Part shown: positions 12,526 to 22,274 of the stretch, in pieces
How the letters are laid out: each line of letters starts with the position of its first letter
How positions within the stretch are numbered: the stretch's first letter is position 1
Assembly (NCBI RefSeq): GCF_014839805.1
Contig: NC_051142.1
Location: 14,974,589 to 15,038,588, forward strand
Origin: Manduca sexta
Lineage: Eukaryota; Arthropoda; Insecta; Lepidoptera; Sphingidae
Direction of reading: 5' to 3'
Length of the DNA stretch: 64,000 nt
Notes under the pieces: model-generated
The model's database searches: none
What the model saw: the letters and a program-made list of their open reading frames with translations, nothing else
Told to the model about the DNA's origin: nothing
Position numbers and translations under genes: made by a program

Positions 12526-12748
12526 AAGTAAGGCTAGAGGGCCCTATTCTGTTTACGGCGGCATATCCGTCCTTTTGCAATTACGGGTACTCTAATCGAA
12601 GTACAGCTCTAGTGGCCGTATAGGTAAATAGGGGATTTTTACTCTTTTACTTATATGGATATCGAAGCTGTCCTTCAAATAGAACGCCCGTAGTTGCAAA
12701 GTGTCGGATTTGCCCTTAAAGACGGAATAGGACTTCTTAACCTTACTT
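12526..12748. mobile_element. Foldback (hairpin) MITE, family E, copy 1
   Basis: The two halves are imperfect inverted repeats over about 100 nt each. Outer ends are AAGTAAGGCTAGAGGGCCC and GGACTTCTTAACCTTACTT. Inner segments include GCAATTACGGG paired with CCCGTAGTTGC, and ATCGAAGTACAGCT paired with AGCTGTCCTTCAAAT. The whole unit could fold into one long hairpin. A second copy lies at 27286-27475. There is no coding capacity, and no target duplication could be fixed with confidence. Confidence 0.7.
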
Positions 12749-13808
12749 CAAAATAAAAGCAAAGTATTATAAATTTGAAAATCTATATAAGCGGAACAGT
12801 GAAGTCTAAATGACTTCTCTAGAACACCACAAAATGACTTTCCAGTCTGTAAAAATAATACAATATTTAATAAGTAAATTCTACATTGCCGATTCTAGTT
12901 CACAGTTAGCCTCAGTCACGCAATGTAATAATAACGATTCTTTTATATTTTTGCTCCATAATAATTGTTATTGCTTTTTCTATGTGTAGCGCAGTAATGG
13001 ACTGCAAAAAAAGTGCGATTCCGATGGAGATTACGAGATTTATGGTTACATTGAACGTTATTAATGTTGTTGCGTTATTTGTACGTTTATAAAAACTGCG
13101 ATGTAGTGTGTATTTTCGTATTTCCCGAGCCGGGATAATGGTTTACAATGCGGGTGATTTGTGTTCGCAATGGTGTTGCTATGCGTCATGATTGACCAAA
13201 ATTGTGGGTATTAATGGAAGTTAATGTCCGCATTTATTTAAAAAGGGGTTTTTATTTCAGTTGGCGATACGAGATTGGTAAGAGAACGCCATTTGTTTTG
13301 GGAATGTTTTATACAGACTTACTTGTTGAATAAACATTTCGATATCTAACGATTGATGTTCGGATTATGTATGGGACGCTATTCTATAGAGAAGATAATC
13401 TTACTACATTAACCTTAATAGCTTCCAAAAAAGATAAATCATAATTATACTAATATCTTTTTAAAACTTATTAACCTTAAAAAAAATATAAATTATAATT
13501 ACTTATACTTCTGTAAATGCGACACTTCGGCTAGATGTTTGTTACTGTCACACGGGAACGGCTGAAAGGATCTGAATAAAATTTGCTACATAGACAGATT
13601 TTAATCTGGAATAGCATAATATAGATAACTTTCATCCGGGGAAATATGAGAGACTTAAATCCTGCAAAAACTTGTTCTCCCAGCCTTGAACAAAAATAGT
13701 TAGCTGTAATTAAACATAATAATTTATTTTGAAATAACGGCTTATCGGATTTATTGAAAATAAGGAAATAACATACATTTTTTTCTCATGTTTTTTATTG
13801 TGGAATGA
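12749..13808. other. Non-coding, nothing recognised
   Basis: AT-rich spacer up to the hAT insertion. Confidence 0.5.
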
Positions 13809-13856
13809 ATGATAAGTAGTGTTGCCCAAATGCAAGAACAAGACGAGACTTAGCCA

Positions 13857-13962
13857 GTCTTGGTCTTGGTCTTGCGCCAATACACCTGATCTTGGTCTTG
13901 GTCTTGGTCTTGCGCTCCCAGTCTTGGTCTTGGTCTTGGTCTTGCAGCAAGAGTCTTGCAAG
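13857..13962 (+). repeat. Left subterminal CTTGGT array of the hAT element
   Basis: Three clusters of tandem CTTGGT hexamers, separated by GCGCCAATACACCTGAT-like and GCGCTCCCAGT spacers, finish in GCAGCAAGAGTCTTGCAAG. Their subterminal position on the inner side of a TIR is where hAT transposases usually bind short repeated motifs. Binding here is inference. Confidence 0.8.
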
Positions 13963-14399
13963 TCTTGCAATTACCTATTAGTCTATTACTATTTATTAAA
14001 GTTTACTTTAAATCTTAGAAAAACGTATTAGAATTGGAACATTGTGAGCTTGAATTAACATAGCCATAGTAAAGATCAAGCAGATTAATAAATAACTGAA
14101 GATTTGATAAGAAATTCGAAAAATCAACTGACCTATATGTCGTTTTCCATGGAAGTAACTGTTTCTTAATAAACATTTATGATTTATAAGCTTACATTTG
14201 CTAAAACATGTAAAAAAACAAATTAATTACAATAACTTGACTGTATTTTAAAGAACAATACTTATCTGTCTAGAAAGAGATTGAACCTTCAACTTATAAG
14301 AAATTTAATAAAAGAGTTTTACGATTTATCATTTATTTGAATAAAAAATAAAATACAACACTAATCAACAGCTTTATCATTAGGTTATGATACTTTATA

Positions 14400-14648
14400 T
14401 CAATTTTTTGACCCAGAATTAATACAAAGTAACCATCTGGCTGACTCATCACTTAACCTATTTCTATGTTTTCTAATTACTAATGATGCTTTAGAAAATA
14501 ACCTCTCAGCAGGTACTGAAGTTGCAGGTATTGAGAGAAAATCACGGGCCATTTTCGATAAAATCGGATACTCTGTCTCATGCGTCCTCCACCAATCTAA
14601 AATGTCTTCCGAGCTGGCAGTTCTTGGTTTTCTCAGGTACTCCTCCAA
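14400..14648 (-). pseudogene. hAT transposase C-terminal dimerisation domain remnant
   Basis: An open frame of 82 codons with the hATC (hAT dimerisation) signature. It has the WW pair at residues 19-20, the block PATSVPAERLFS at 41-52 and RNRLS at 62-66, followed by RWLLCIN. In complete hAT transposases this domain closes a protein of roughly 600 residues and mediates multimerisation. Here the zinc finger, the catalytic core and everything else upstream are gone, so it cannot be an active transposase. The conserved frame continues a few residues upstream of the first Met (ISEL), so that Met is not the ancestral start. Confidence 0.9.
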
Positions 14649-14814
14649 CTCGGATATTTTTTTTATTCGCTATGTTTATGGTATGAGTCGTAATGCGCAT
14701 AGGTCCAGTTTTTCATATTCTTTGATACAGTTTTTGCGTCTCATAGAATTCCTAAGCGTACCTACCTATACACCGAACTGTTACACCTAACTACTCAGTG
14801 AAATAGCGCTAAGT

Positions 14815-14975
14815 CCTAGCTGCAAGACGCAAGAGTCTTGCAGGCTATGTCTTGTTCTTGCTCAAGTCTTGCACGGTCAGTCTTGGTCTTGGTCTTGCTA
14901 AAAATACGCGGTCTTGTTCTTGGTCTTGGTCTTGCAAAAACGCAAGAACAAGACCAAGACTGCAAGACCTAGACT
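14815..14975 (+). repeat. Right subterminal CTTGGT / CAAGAC array of the hAT element
   Basis: Mirrors the left array: GCAAGAGTCTTGCAGG, tandem CTTGGTCTTGGTCTTGC, a second CTTGTTCTTGGTCTTGG cluster, then the inverse orientation GCAAGAACAAGACCAAGAC just inside the TIR. The last two clusters form an inverted pair around AAAAACGC. Confidence 0.8.
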
Positions 14976-15085
14976 GAATTTGGGCAACACTAATGATAAG
15001 TCGCTATAGAGTGGTGTATTTATGTATGTAAGAGTGGCTGGCAAAGGTAGGACCTCACTATTTGATACAATGGATTTTGATATAT

Positions 15086-15219
15086 ATTTTTTTGGGCACT
15101 GCAAAGTGTTCCCACTCCACCTGATGGTAAGTAGGGGTACAATAGAATTTTAACTGACGAGAGATGACCCCGCAACAGTCGACACAATTACGCCGGCCTG
15201 TTGGAACCGGATATACACA
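15086..15219 (-). repeat. Interspersed repeat D (A-tailed, LINE 3'-end-like)
   Basis: Begins after a T-run with GGGCACTGCAAAGTG, CACCTGATGGTAAGTA, GACGAGAGATGA, then CGACACAATTACGCCGGCCT and ACCGGATATACACA. The same order occurs at 41128, 42008, 51475 and 56245, and inverted at 28740 and 50025. The tail and truncations suggest retrotransposition; the parent element is not identifiable here. Confidence 0.7.
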
Positions 15220-16017
15220 TTATATACCTACTGGATACTGGCCGCTTCCAATAATCAACCAGGAATTTGTGTCTGTCTTTAATTTGTGTGGCAGATAACG
15301 ACGTAAGCTATTGGAGCGAGCAGAGACATTAGTGTATTAGTCAGGCTGATACTGCAGCAAGGAGCTGAATGAGCATTCCCGTTGTTGGCCCAATGGGTAG
15401 AATTGAATTATATTTCATTACATATTTTGTTTTCCTCTTCTTGATTCTACATGTTATACTGATATTTTCGCAATAATAAAATCTTTGTTTCTAGACAAAT
15501 AATGATTTACTATATACAAAATATATTGTACTGGTCTTGTTGAAGTTCATTTTAATATTTTTTTAGACATAAAGAAAACAATCTCTTCAAGTTTATCTCT
15601 CATCAAAATCAGTAGCAGTAATTTTGAATAACAAGACGACGAACTAATTCAGTGGAGAAACAGCTAAGGAATGCTCGCAACTCGAGCAAATGTAAAGCGA
15701 AGTCTGTCCCAAAATGGGACGTTAAGCTTGAAATTAGAAATTCTTTCGTGTTACTCTCGTGAAATCTTGCTTAATTTGGCTCTTTATATCGCACAAAACC
15801 ATTTAATGTTGAGACAACGCTGTCCAAGCTTGATATAAGTAGCCTGATGTGACTTTGATGTATACGCAAATTGTATCATTAATATATTATTTTGTCAGCA
15901 TTATATGAATTAGGATACGATAGGATTATTCCACTTTTGAGTAAATCCCTAAATAAAAATAGAACAAAAAAGTCAACATTAATAATTTGAATCAGTGAGT
16001 AACATGATCAATACGCA
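15220..16017. other. Non-coding, nothing recognised
   Basis: AT-rich spacer; no gene seen. Confidence 0.5.
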
Positions 16018-16266
16018 CATATCACGCCTATATCCCCGTAGGGGTAGGCAGATGTGGTTGCTATTCACCCACTTTTGCCAAGTTTGTTCCATCCCATGAT
16101 GTGATAGAGGGCTAGCCTATCACCATATAAGGCACCAATTCCTAAACGTGGGCTGATACAGAGCAGAAAAAATCATTGTCACCTAGCCCGACTCGAGATT
16201 CAAACCCAGGACCTCAAAGCTATGTCCTACCGTGCACGCAACATAACTACGCCACCGAGGCGGTCA
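16018..16266 (-). mobile_element. tRNA-derived SINE, family B, near full length
   Basis: The best family B copy. On the minus strand it begins GACCGCCTCGGTGGCGTAGT (A-box region). The B-box-like GGTCCTGGGTTTGAATC follows about 50 nt later, then the body (TTTTTCTGCTCTGTATCAGC, CATCATGGGATGGAACAAAC), ending CCTACGGGGATATAGGCGTG. The spacing of the two boxes fits an ancestral tRNA. No clear target duplication was found. Confidence 0.75.
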
Positions 16267-16495
16267 TATCTTCGCAGTAATTTATATCTTTGAACCTCGT
16301 GTTATTTTATGTAAGAAAAAAGTGAATGGAATAGTTAAAAACAAACTTAATAACATTGAAATAAAAGTAAAAATTAATCAAATTTATCGTGTAAAAAACA
16401 TTAAAAACTTACATTTCAATGTCGAACATTGGCGTCAAAATAAAAAACTACTATACGAATGAATAAAATAAATTAGCGAACGTAGCGACGTATTA

Positions 16496-16808
16496 GATTG
16501 GAGGAATAATAATATCAGCCCTGTATTATATACTTGCCCACTGCTGAGCACGGGCCTCCTCTACTACTGAGAGGGATTAGGCCTTAGTCCACCATGCTGG
16601 CCTAGTGCGTATTGGTAGACTTCACACACCTTCGAAATTCCTATAGAGAACTTCTCAGATGTGCAGGTTTCCTCACGATGTTTTCCTTTACCGTTAAAGC
16701 GAACGATAAATTCACAAAGAATACACACATGATTTAAGAAAAGTCAGAGGTGTGTGCCCTTGGGGTTTGAACCTGCGGACATTGGTCTTGGCATTGATTG
16801 GAGGAATA
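16496..16808 (-). mobile_element. SINE family A, head-truncated, with 13-bp TSD
   Basis: The body matches family A from the tail up to GGACATTGGTCTTGGCATT, then stops; the A-box part of the tRNA-like head is missing. Direct repeats GATTGGAGGAATA flank it exactly (16496-16508 and 16796-16808). A truncated head with an intact duplication means the copy was truncated when it inserted, as expected from incomplete target-primed reverse transcription. Confidence 0.9.
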
Positions 16809-17088
16809 TTAAGTGAAATTAATAGCGTTACTAGAAGGAATGACACAACAAGTAGGTCATTCGCCTGATGGAATGTCTCATGTCTACCCACACACAGCAA
16901 CCTCACTTAGAATTTTGCATTGAATAGTACCGAACTCTTTATCCAAAGTTGTTATTTACAATGCTTTCTAGACATAAGGGTATGTATGCTGTTGGTGTAC
17001 CTCATTAAATAAATAAATAAACACCAAATAATTAACGGTCTCAATATCCCTCGAACTGGACTTGCAATGCTACTGCAAAGATAGAATG
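16809..17088. other. Non-coding, nothing recognised
   Basis: Short spacer; a CATTCGCCTGATGG scrap (about 16859) recalls repeat C but is too short to call. Confidence 0.4.
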
Positions 17089-17170
17089 GAATCATCATCA
17101 GTGACGTGGAGTCCATTGCTAAACGTAGGGTAAAGATTTCCAGAAAGACGTGTCCATAGAATCCTACGGT
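17089..17170. repeat. Possible LINE 3' fragment with (ATC)n start
   Basis: ATCATCATC-like repeats are followed by GACGTGGAGTCCATTGCTAA, GGTAAAGATTTCCAGAAAG and GTGTCCATAGAATCC. This order resembles the widespread insect LINE 3' segment with a 'tccattgctggacataggc' type block. Diverged and short. Confidence 0.4.
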
Positions 17171-17643
17171 AAATAACTGGCGAGAAAATAGTCAAATTTA
17201 CTTTTTAGAATGAAATACAAGTCTAAATATGGTCATTGTTATTTTTAAGTCGCACCGTTTCATGTCCCAAGTCAATATCTCAACCTCAGAATAAGAACAA
17301 GCATAGAAGGAATCTAAATTACCCTCATATACTTATCCTATTTTTTCAAATAGGCCAAAACCGTTGAAAAGAACGAGACAAATATTATGTTGCTAAGGTC
17401 GGCTTGCGTACACTTTAAAATAATCAAATGGTTACCTTTGGTCCTCTTTATGATGCCGAATTAAAAGCAAATAAAATGTCAAATGTGCCCACTTGCCAAC
17501 CTCAAAACAATGTCACAAACGCGCCCACACAATTTAGTTACGTTATACTTCAGCGCGTGCTTTTCAAAAGTGGCTACATGTTTTGTAATATTTTTGTAAA
17601 TACACAGTGCTGTTTAAATAAAATATAGCCCTACGAACAAGTA
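17171..17643. other. Sequence upstream of the THAP fragment
   Basis: Holds a 66-codon open frame (17428-17628, plus) that stops 13 bases before the THAP start codon. It has no recognisable domain. No clear promoter element was seen. Confidence 0.4.
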
Positions 17644-18197
17644 ATGGCCTGCGTTATTGTGGGATGTAAATCTCATTCTTCTCGTAAAGAAAATGAAACT
17701 GAAATCATCAGCTTCCATCGGTGAGTAAACAAAAAACCCAATATATTTGCTTAGACCCTCTACATAAGTGCAAAAAGTGTTATTAATTATACTTTATTAT
17801 GCTGTAGTCATATTATAATCTGCTGTTGGCCATTCGATACAGTAATTATTAAGTATTTTTCATTTTTACCAATTTACGTAGTAGAGTTCAATAGTGTTGT
17901 GCTGCATATTCTGTCGATAACATAGATGTTAGTATATTGTAGTTTACTATTTTGCATAAATTGCCTTTTACTTACAATATACGGTGGTGTAGTGGTAAAA
18001 GCCACTTGGAAACCGTGCGCGAAGGCTGGGGTCGAGGAAACTATCTGATTTTCATAGTGTGTTTCATACAATGTGTTTCATTGCAGATTCCCCAAAGATG
18101 ATGTTATGAGGAAAAAAAGGAACCCAATTGGCATTGGAAAAAACAGCACCGTGTTTGCTCTAAGCATTTCGGCAAAGTTTTATTAACATTGAAATAA
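17644..18197 (+). pseudogene. THAP zinc-finger gene fragment (two exons, frameshifted)
   Basis: Exon 1 (17644-17720) encodes MACVIVGCKSHS...ISFHR and ends at a good donor, CG|GTGAGT. Exon 2 starts at 18087 after TGTTTCATTGCAG and continues in phase with FPKDDVMRKK. A one-base slip at an A-run (about 18112-18118) then moves the frame to PNWHWKKQHRVCSKHF. Together these are the landmarks of a THAP (C2CH) DNA-binding domain: C-x4-C, the FHRFP block, a Trp and C-x2-H. THAP domains open many insect transcription factors and P-element-like transposases. The frame closes at 18195-18197, shortly after the CSKHF block, so nothing beyond the domain is visible. The intron holds a tRNA-like head (GGTGGTGTAGTGGT, about 17983), probably a SINE scrap. 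It is either a decayed gene copy, a P-element remnant or, if the slip is a sequencing error, the first exons of a real gene. Confidence 0.72.
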
Positions 18198-18331
18198 GTT
18201 ATCAAACATATGTGCCATGAATGATACCACTGTGTTTTAATTTTACTGTCCCATTTTAGTAGCTTCTGTCAAATCACACCTCTTGGGTATCTTTTAATCC
18301 CTAAGAAAGTCAGAAAAGAACAGAAGGGGTG

Positions 18332-18534
18332 CTGGCTTTCTCCTAGACGAAATTCTTGCCGATTTCTTGTTTGTTACTTACAGCGGTTTCCATTCCTTCC
18401 GAAATTTCTAACATTTGCTTAATTTAATTATCTAAATGCTAAACCATTTTGGTGTGAATAACATTTCGGAAGGCATGAAAACTGCTGTAAATAGCAAATG
18501 AAAATTGGACAAAATTTTGTTCGAAGAAAGCCGG
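18332..18534. repeat. Imperfect long inverted repeat (about 72-nt arms)
   Basis: The left arm 18332-18405 starts CTGGCTTTCTCC and ends TTCCTTCCGAAAT. The right arm 18463-18534 is its diverged complement, starting ATTTCGGAAGGCATG and ending GAAGAAAGCCGG. About 57 nt lie between them. The arms match along their whole length with scattered mismatches, so a transcript could fold into a long hairpin. It lies 135 bases downstream of the THAP fragment. Confidence 0.7.
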
Positions 18535-21166
18535 TAGTTCCATTGTTTATGTAATTTAACAGCTTCTTAACTAGTGCTTTTATATACCCAGACTTCTTCT
18601 GGTACTTGAATACCAAATCAGGGTTTTGATATCTTTTTTTAGCCTTTATCTAAAATAGCAGCAATTTGCAGCGGTTTGTAGTTGACTGACCGAAAAGTGT
18701 TTATTTTAGCAGGTCTGTGAATTTACCATAGCCGATAGATAACGCATCTATCGATATCGATAAGATGTCAGAAGGGATCGCAACACAATTAAATTTCTTG
18801 CTGTCTAAGACAGAGTACACTCAAATGTCATAGTGATACTTCTATGCTTGTCATTGTTCTGAGATCTCAACAGTCACGTGATACAACCAGTGCGACGTCA
18901 GGTCTCCGTGACGTCAAATTTGTATATCAACGTGGCGATTTTATCTTTTCGAACAGAAATTACTTGTGTTTATTTGTAACTCGAACGGTGTTTTTCCTGG
19001 AATTCAAAAATAGAATTACATTTGTATACCCGTAAGGTTAATCATATTGATGTCACGCGAATGTAAACACTGTTATGGAGTAAATTTGGTTCTAATTATT
19101 ATTACGCTCAAGCTATTTCAGGCATAGAAAAGTTATTAATAAAAGAAAGACTACTCAATATTTTTTTGTTAATTCTACTCCCTTATAACTGGAAAGAATG
19201 TTTGTTAAAGCATTTTTTTCTATTAACATGATAAAGGCATACAGAATTTATTTGATTTATTTCCTAATAACACTTATTATAGCTTGTTTACGATTATAAT
19301 TAAATGACATGTGGAGCTTAGTTTAATAAATTATACAACATATCAAGTGAGCTGACACAACAGCTTTACTCGAACCAAAAATCGTTGTAACTTCAATAAA
19401 ACTAAACAAAACATCCACCATCAAACCACTAACGTAGTTTCCTCTCCCGATATCGTTGACGTCACACCTAAGCATCTCCTTTTTATTCTCGAGTTAACAC
19501 ATGCACAAAGGGCCAGCTCGACCGTTAGCCTCAAGCTCACGGATCGAAAGGCAATATTTTGTGATACCAAGACAGCCGGACCGGAAATTAAAATTCTGAA
19601 AACTGTGACCCGGTCATCTTTGAGGATCTTTGTATAAGATTTCTTTGTGCTGAAATTACTTTTGGAATACGAGAGTTTTTGGTGAAAATTACCTGAGCGA
19701 GGTTTATAAAAATATTGTTATTCTATTCCTTCTTCTGTAGATAATTTGATGGTCTATTTAAAAGTATACGTCGCCCATTATAATATTAGGCTATGCCAAG
19801 GACATAAATAGTCCATTGCCTACCGCTGGCTTTATTTAAACACAGCTGAGAGAAGATAATAACGTCTCTGCATCATCCGAAGGTTAGAATAATTTAGCAT
19901 TACATTCGTACAAATCCATAAAGTCCATTAGAATCGTCGTAAAGATATGTTTAATCCAAGGCTTACAGATGCACGTCGAAAACAGAATCTGGAACGGCAC
20001 ATTTCGAAGAACATGTTTATATTGCAAGTATGATTGCATTGTGCAAAATGTAACATAAGCGGTATAGCGAACGTTCGAGGTACCAAGTTCTAAATGCTAT
20101 CTACCCTCCTTATGTTCACAAAAGAATCTACAATCAGTTCAGACTGCAAATTAGAAAAGTAGTTGCCACGCGCAGAACTACGTCGAGTTAATTAAAACCA
20201 CTCATGCGGCCCATTAAATAGCGTGCTTCTTATGTTGAATTAAAAAAAAAACTTTAACTAACTTCTACTTGTGGTTCAGCCCACTTAAACGTACGTCACC
20301 TTAATATAACAATTTTCATATTAGTGAAAGAACGTTCAGAATTCAGAAGTGATTCCAGAGTTTAAGCGCTAAACATACAAAAACTTCAACATAATAATAT
20401 TAACATAGATCCGAATTCTCGAACATCCTTTTCTGATCCCACTCTGTAACCTCAATCCACTAGAAAAAAGATTACAATTTTTCATTAACTTCCATCACAA
20501 AAAATACCTCCACAAAAGAATTTATTTCAAACAATTGAGATTTCAGTATTTTTTTCCTTGAAAAATTAATGACAGGAAATGGCGGTTCATGCGATCCGGG
20601 ATCCGGGCACGCTCCGCAAAGTTACCTCGGGCCCCGGGAACCACATCACGGGATCGTATTGCGAACAACTCTGAGCTCACTATCTGCAATTTTTCTCCTC
20701 TCCTCCGATTCGTATGGAATGGCTTGGGTGTATTGAGAGGTGTGATATAGAAACGATGTTACATAGAGAATAACATCTCTATATGATGCTGTCGCAGAAA
20801 CGACTTGGTTGATAGTGCGAAGTTTATCCCTTCTGGTTATCCAGGCTCAGGTATGATGTGTTAGAATAGTTCTAATATAGCTCGACTTGCGACTCGAACC
20901 CTCCGCAGAAGTTCCACAGCCCATATATATTACTAACAGAATAAGGAACGGATGCAACGTCCATAGAGGTATATTGGTACCATGGCGGTTCTTTAAGTAC
21001 TTGCTGTGTAGACTAGCATACTGCGAAGACATCCACCTGATATAATATAGGGATAACAGTTTCAAATGTAGTCGGTTATTCTTCATTAGCAAATTATTAA
21101 TATAAACAATATATTAATAACTTTACTAAAGAAACGTGGAATAAGTCTGTACTTTGTAGTAGTAAT
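18535..21166. other. Non-coding; CGATA, CRE-like and GC-rich patches
   Basis: No gene was recognised. Points seen: an overlapping TATCGATATCGATA (18749-18762) with GCCGATAG and CTATCG nearby; GTGACGTCA at about 18909; TTGACGTCAC at about 19454; and a GC-rich stretch 20580-20660 with GATCCGGGATCCGGGC and CGGGCCCCGGG. These could be regulatory, but nothing shows that they are. Confidence 0.45.
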
Positions 21167-21246
21167 GTTATTTTTATTAGCTAATTGCACTCTATTAAAT
21201 TAATATTAATTAATTTAATAGAGTGCAATTAGCTAATAAAAATAAC
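21167..21246. repeat. Perfect 38-bp inverted repeat with 4-nt loop
   Basis: The left arm 21167-21204 and right arm 21209-21246 are exact complements (outer ends GTTATTTTTATTAGC and GCTAATAAAAATAAC) around the loop ATTA. No mismatch was found on reading base by base. There is no coding content, and no target duplication was seen at the borders. Confidence 0.95.
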
Positions 21247-21860
21247 TTAATATTCGACATTTAGCGCCAGGAAAAGCAAGACAAAGACATTTTTGGCTAT
21301 GAAAGAAGCATTCAGAGTTTATTAGTGAGGTGGTAAGTATCTTCCATCCTTCAAATCACTACAATTACCAAACACGCAGATATAATATTAGTACTAACGA
21401 CATAATTGCTGTTAGGAAAATTTAATCAATCAAAAGTAATAGCATGTGTAAAATAGTTCCATGTTACGCTGAATGTTGCTAAACGGTTGTTGAAAGTTGA
21501 CAATTAATTGAAAATGGAAGTCACGTTAGACTTTAATTAGTCTGTTTTTGTTCAACGTGTAAACCAGCTTGATGTTAGCAATTTCGATTGTAACTGTTTA
21601 GGGATTAATTATTTATAACTAACTATAGATTGCTGAGGTACGCATAAATTGATATCATAAGTGTTAGTTTAATGGGAAGTTCAAAACAAGCGACTTCAAT
21701 TCCGGCAACAAAATAGGCCTGGTTTTCAAAGTTAGGTATGTATGTATGGTTAATTATCGCTTGCTTTGTTGAGGGGCTCCTTTTTCTGCACTTAGACCGT
21801 AGTAGGTCAGGCCGTTGTGCGTTATAGCTTGCTTTAATGGCAAACGAATAGATAGTGAAA
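21247..21860. other. Non-coding, nothing recognised
   Basis: No gene or repeat assigned. Confidence 0.5.
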
Positions 21861-21965
21861 AAACCTGTATACCAGAGAATTTCGAAGATGTGTGAAGACT
21901 GACATCGCCAGGCTAGCGCGATGGACTAGGGGCTAAACTCTTTCAGAAGTAGAGAACACAAGTCC
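21861..21965 (+). repeat. Old SINE family A fragment
   Basis: Follows the tail half of family A in the plus direction: GAATTTCGAAGATGTGTGAAG, GCCAGGCTAGCGCGATGGACTA and TTTCAGAAGTAGAG. It is strongly diverged and lacks the head and the terminal repeats. Confidence 0.55.
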
Positions 21966-22274
21966 AGAATTTCAATAGTATTTAACACATGATACATTTC
22001 CAAACAAATGCAAGATTAGTCTGTCAGTGTCTTCCATTAGCCCAGCCAAGGTACATTAAACTGCAATAAGACCGATATATCGTTTTAAAACCGCAAAGCC
22101 GAATACGCCTCCATTTTGAGCTCTATTTGCAAGGCTCGATGGCGAAGAATACGTTCCGTGATTGGCTCCACTACCCGTTAGGGAGGTAACAGCCGATACG
22201 ACGTAATCAGTATGTGCGTATTGTTTGCCTTCTACATCTCGGTACGGTTCACTTGCAGCGCTTTGTGTATTCAA
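21966..22274. other. Unassigned 72-codon frame in a GC-richer patch
   Basis: The minus-strand frame 22056-22274 has a composition less AT-rich than its surroundings and a Ser/Gly/Ala-rich product (SLTGSGANHG, SSPSSLANRAQNGG). I see no domain, no splice signal with a partner exon and no poly(A) context. It may be a decayed repeat or chance. Confidence 0.3.

Larger units (their letters stand above)
13809..15000 (-). mobile_element. Deleted hAT transposon with TIRs and 8-bp TSD
   Basis: The element spans 13817-14992 (1,176 bp). It starts TAGTGTTGCCCAAAT (13817-13831) and ends with the exact inverse ATTTGGGCAACACTA (14978-14992). It is flanked by identical 8-mers ATGATAAG (13809-13816 and 14993-15000). 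An 8-bp duplication and TAGNG-type ends are hallmarks of the hAT superfamily. Inside both ends lie arrays of CTTGGT hexamers (13858-13957 and 14815-14965). The only coding remnant is the transposase C-terminus at 14400-14648. Autonomous hATs are several kilobases long, so this is an internal deletion derivative that depends on transposase from elsewhere. Confidence 0.92.

Noticed and set aside
13857..13962. CTTGGT array as a CRISPR-like or stand-alone satellite
   Set aside because: Units are 6 bp without unique spacers, and the array lies inside a hAT element with TIRs and TSD.
17428..17628. Coding exon upstream of THAP
   Set aside because: No recognisable motif; it ends in a stop before the THAP start and has no splice link.
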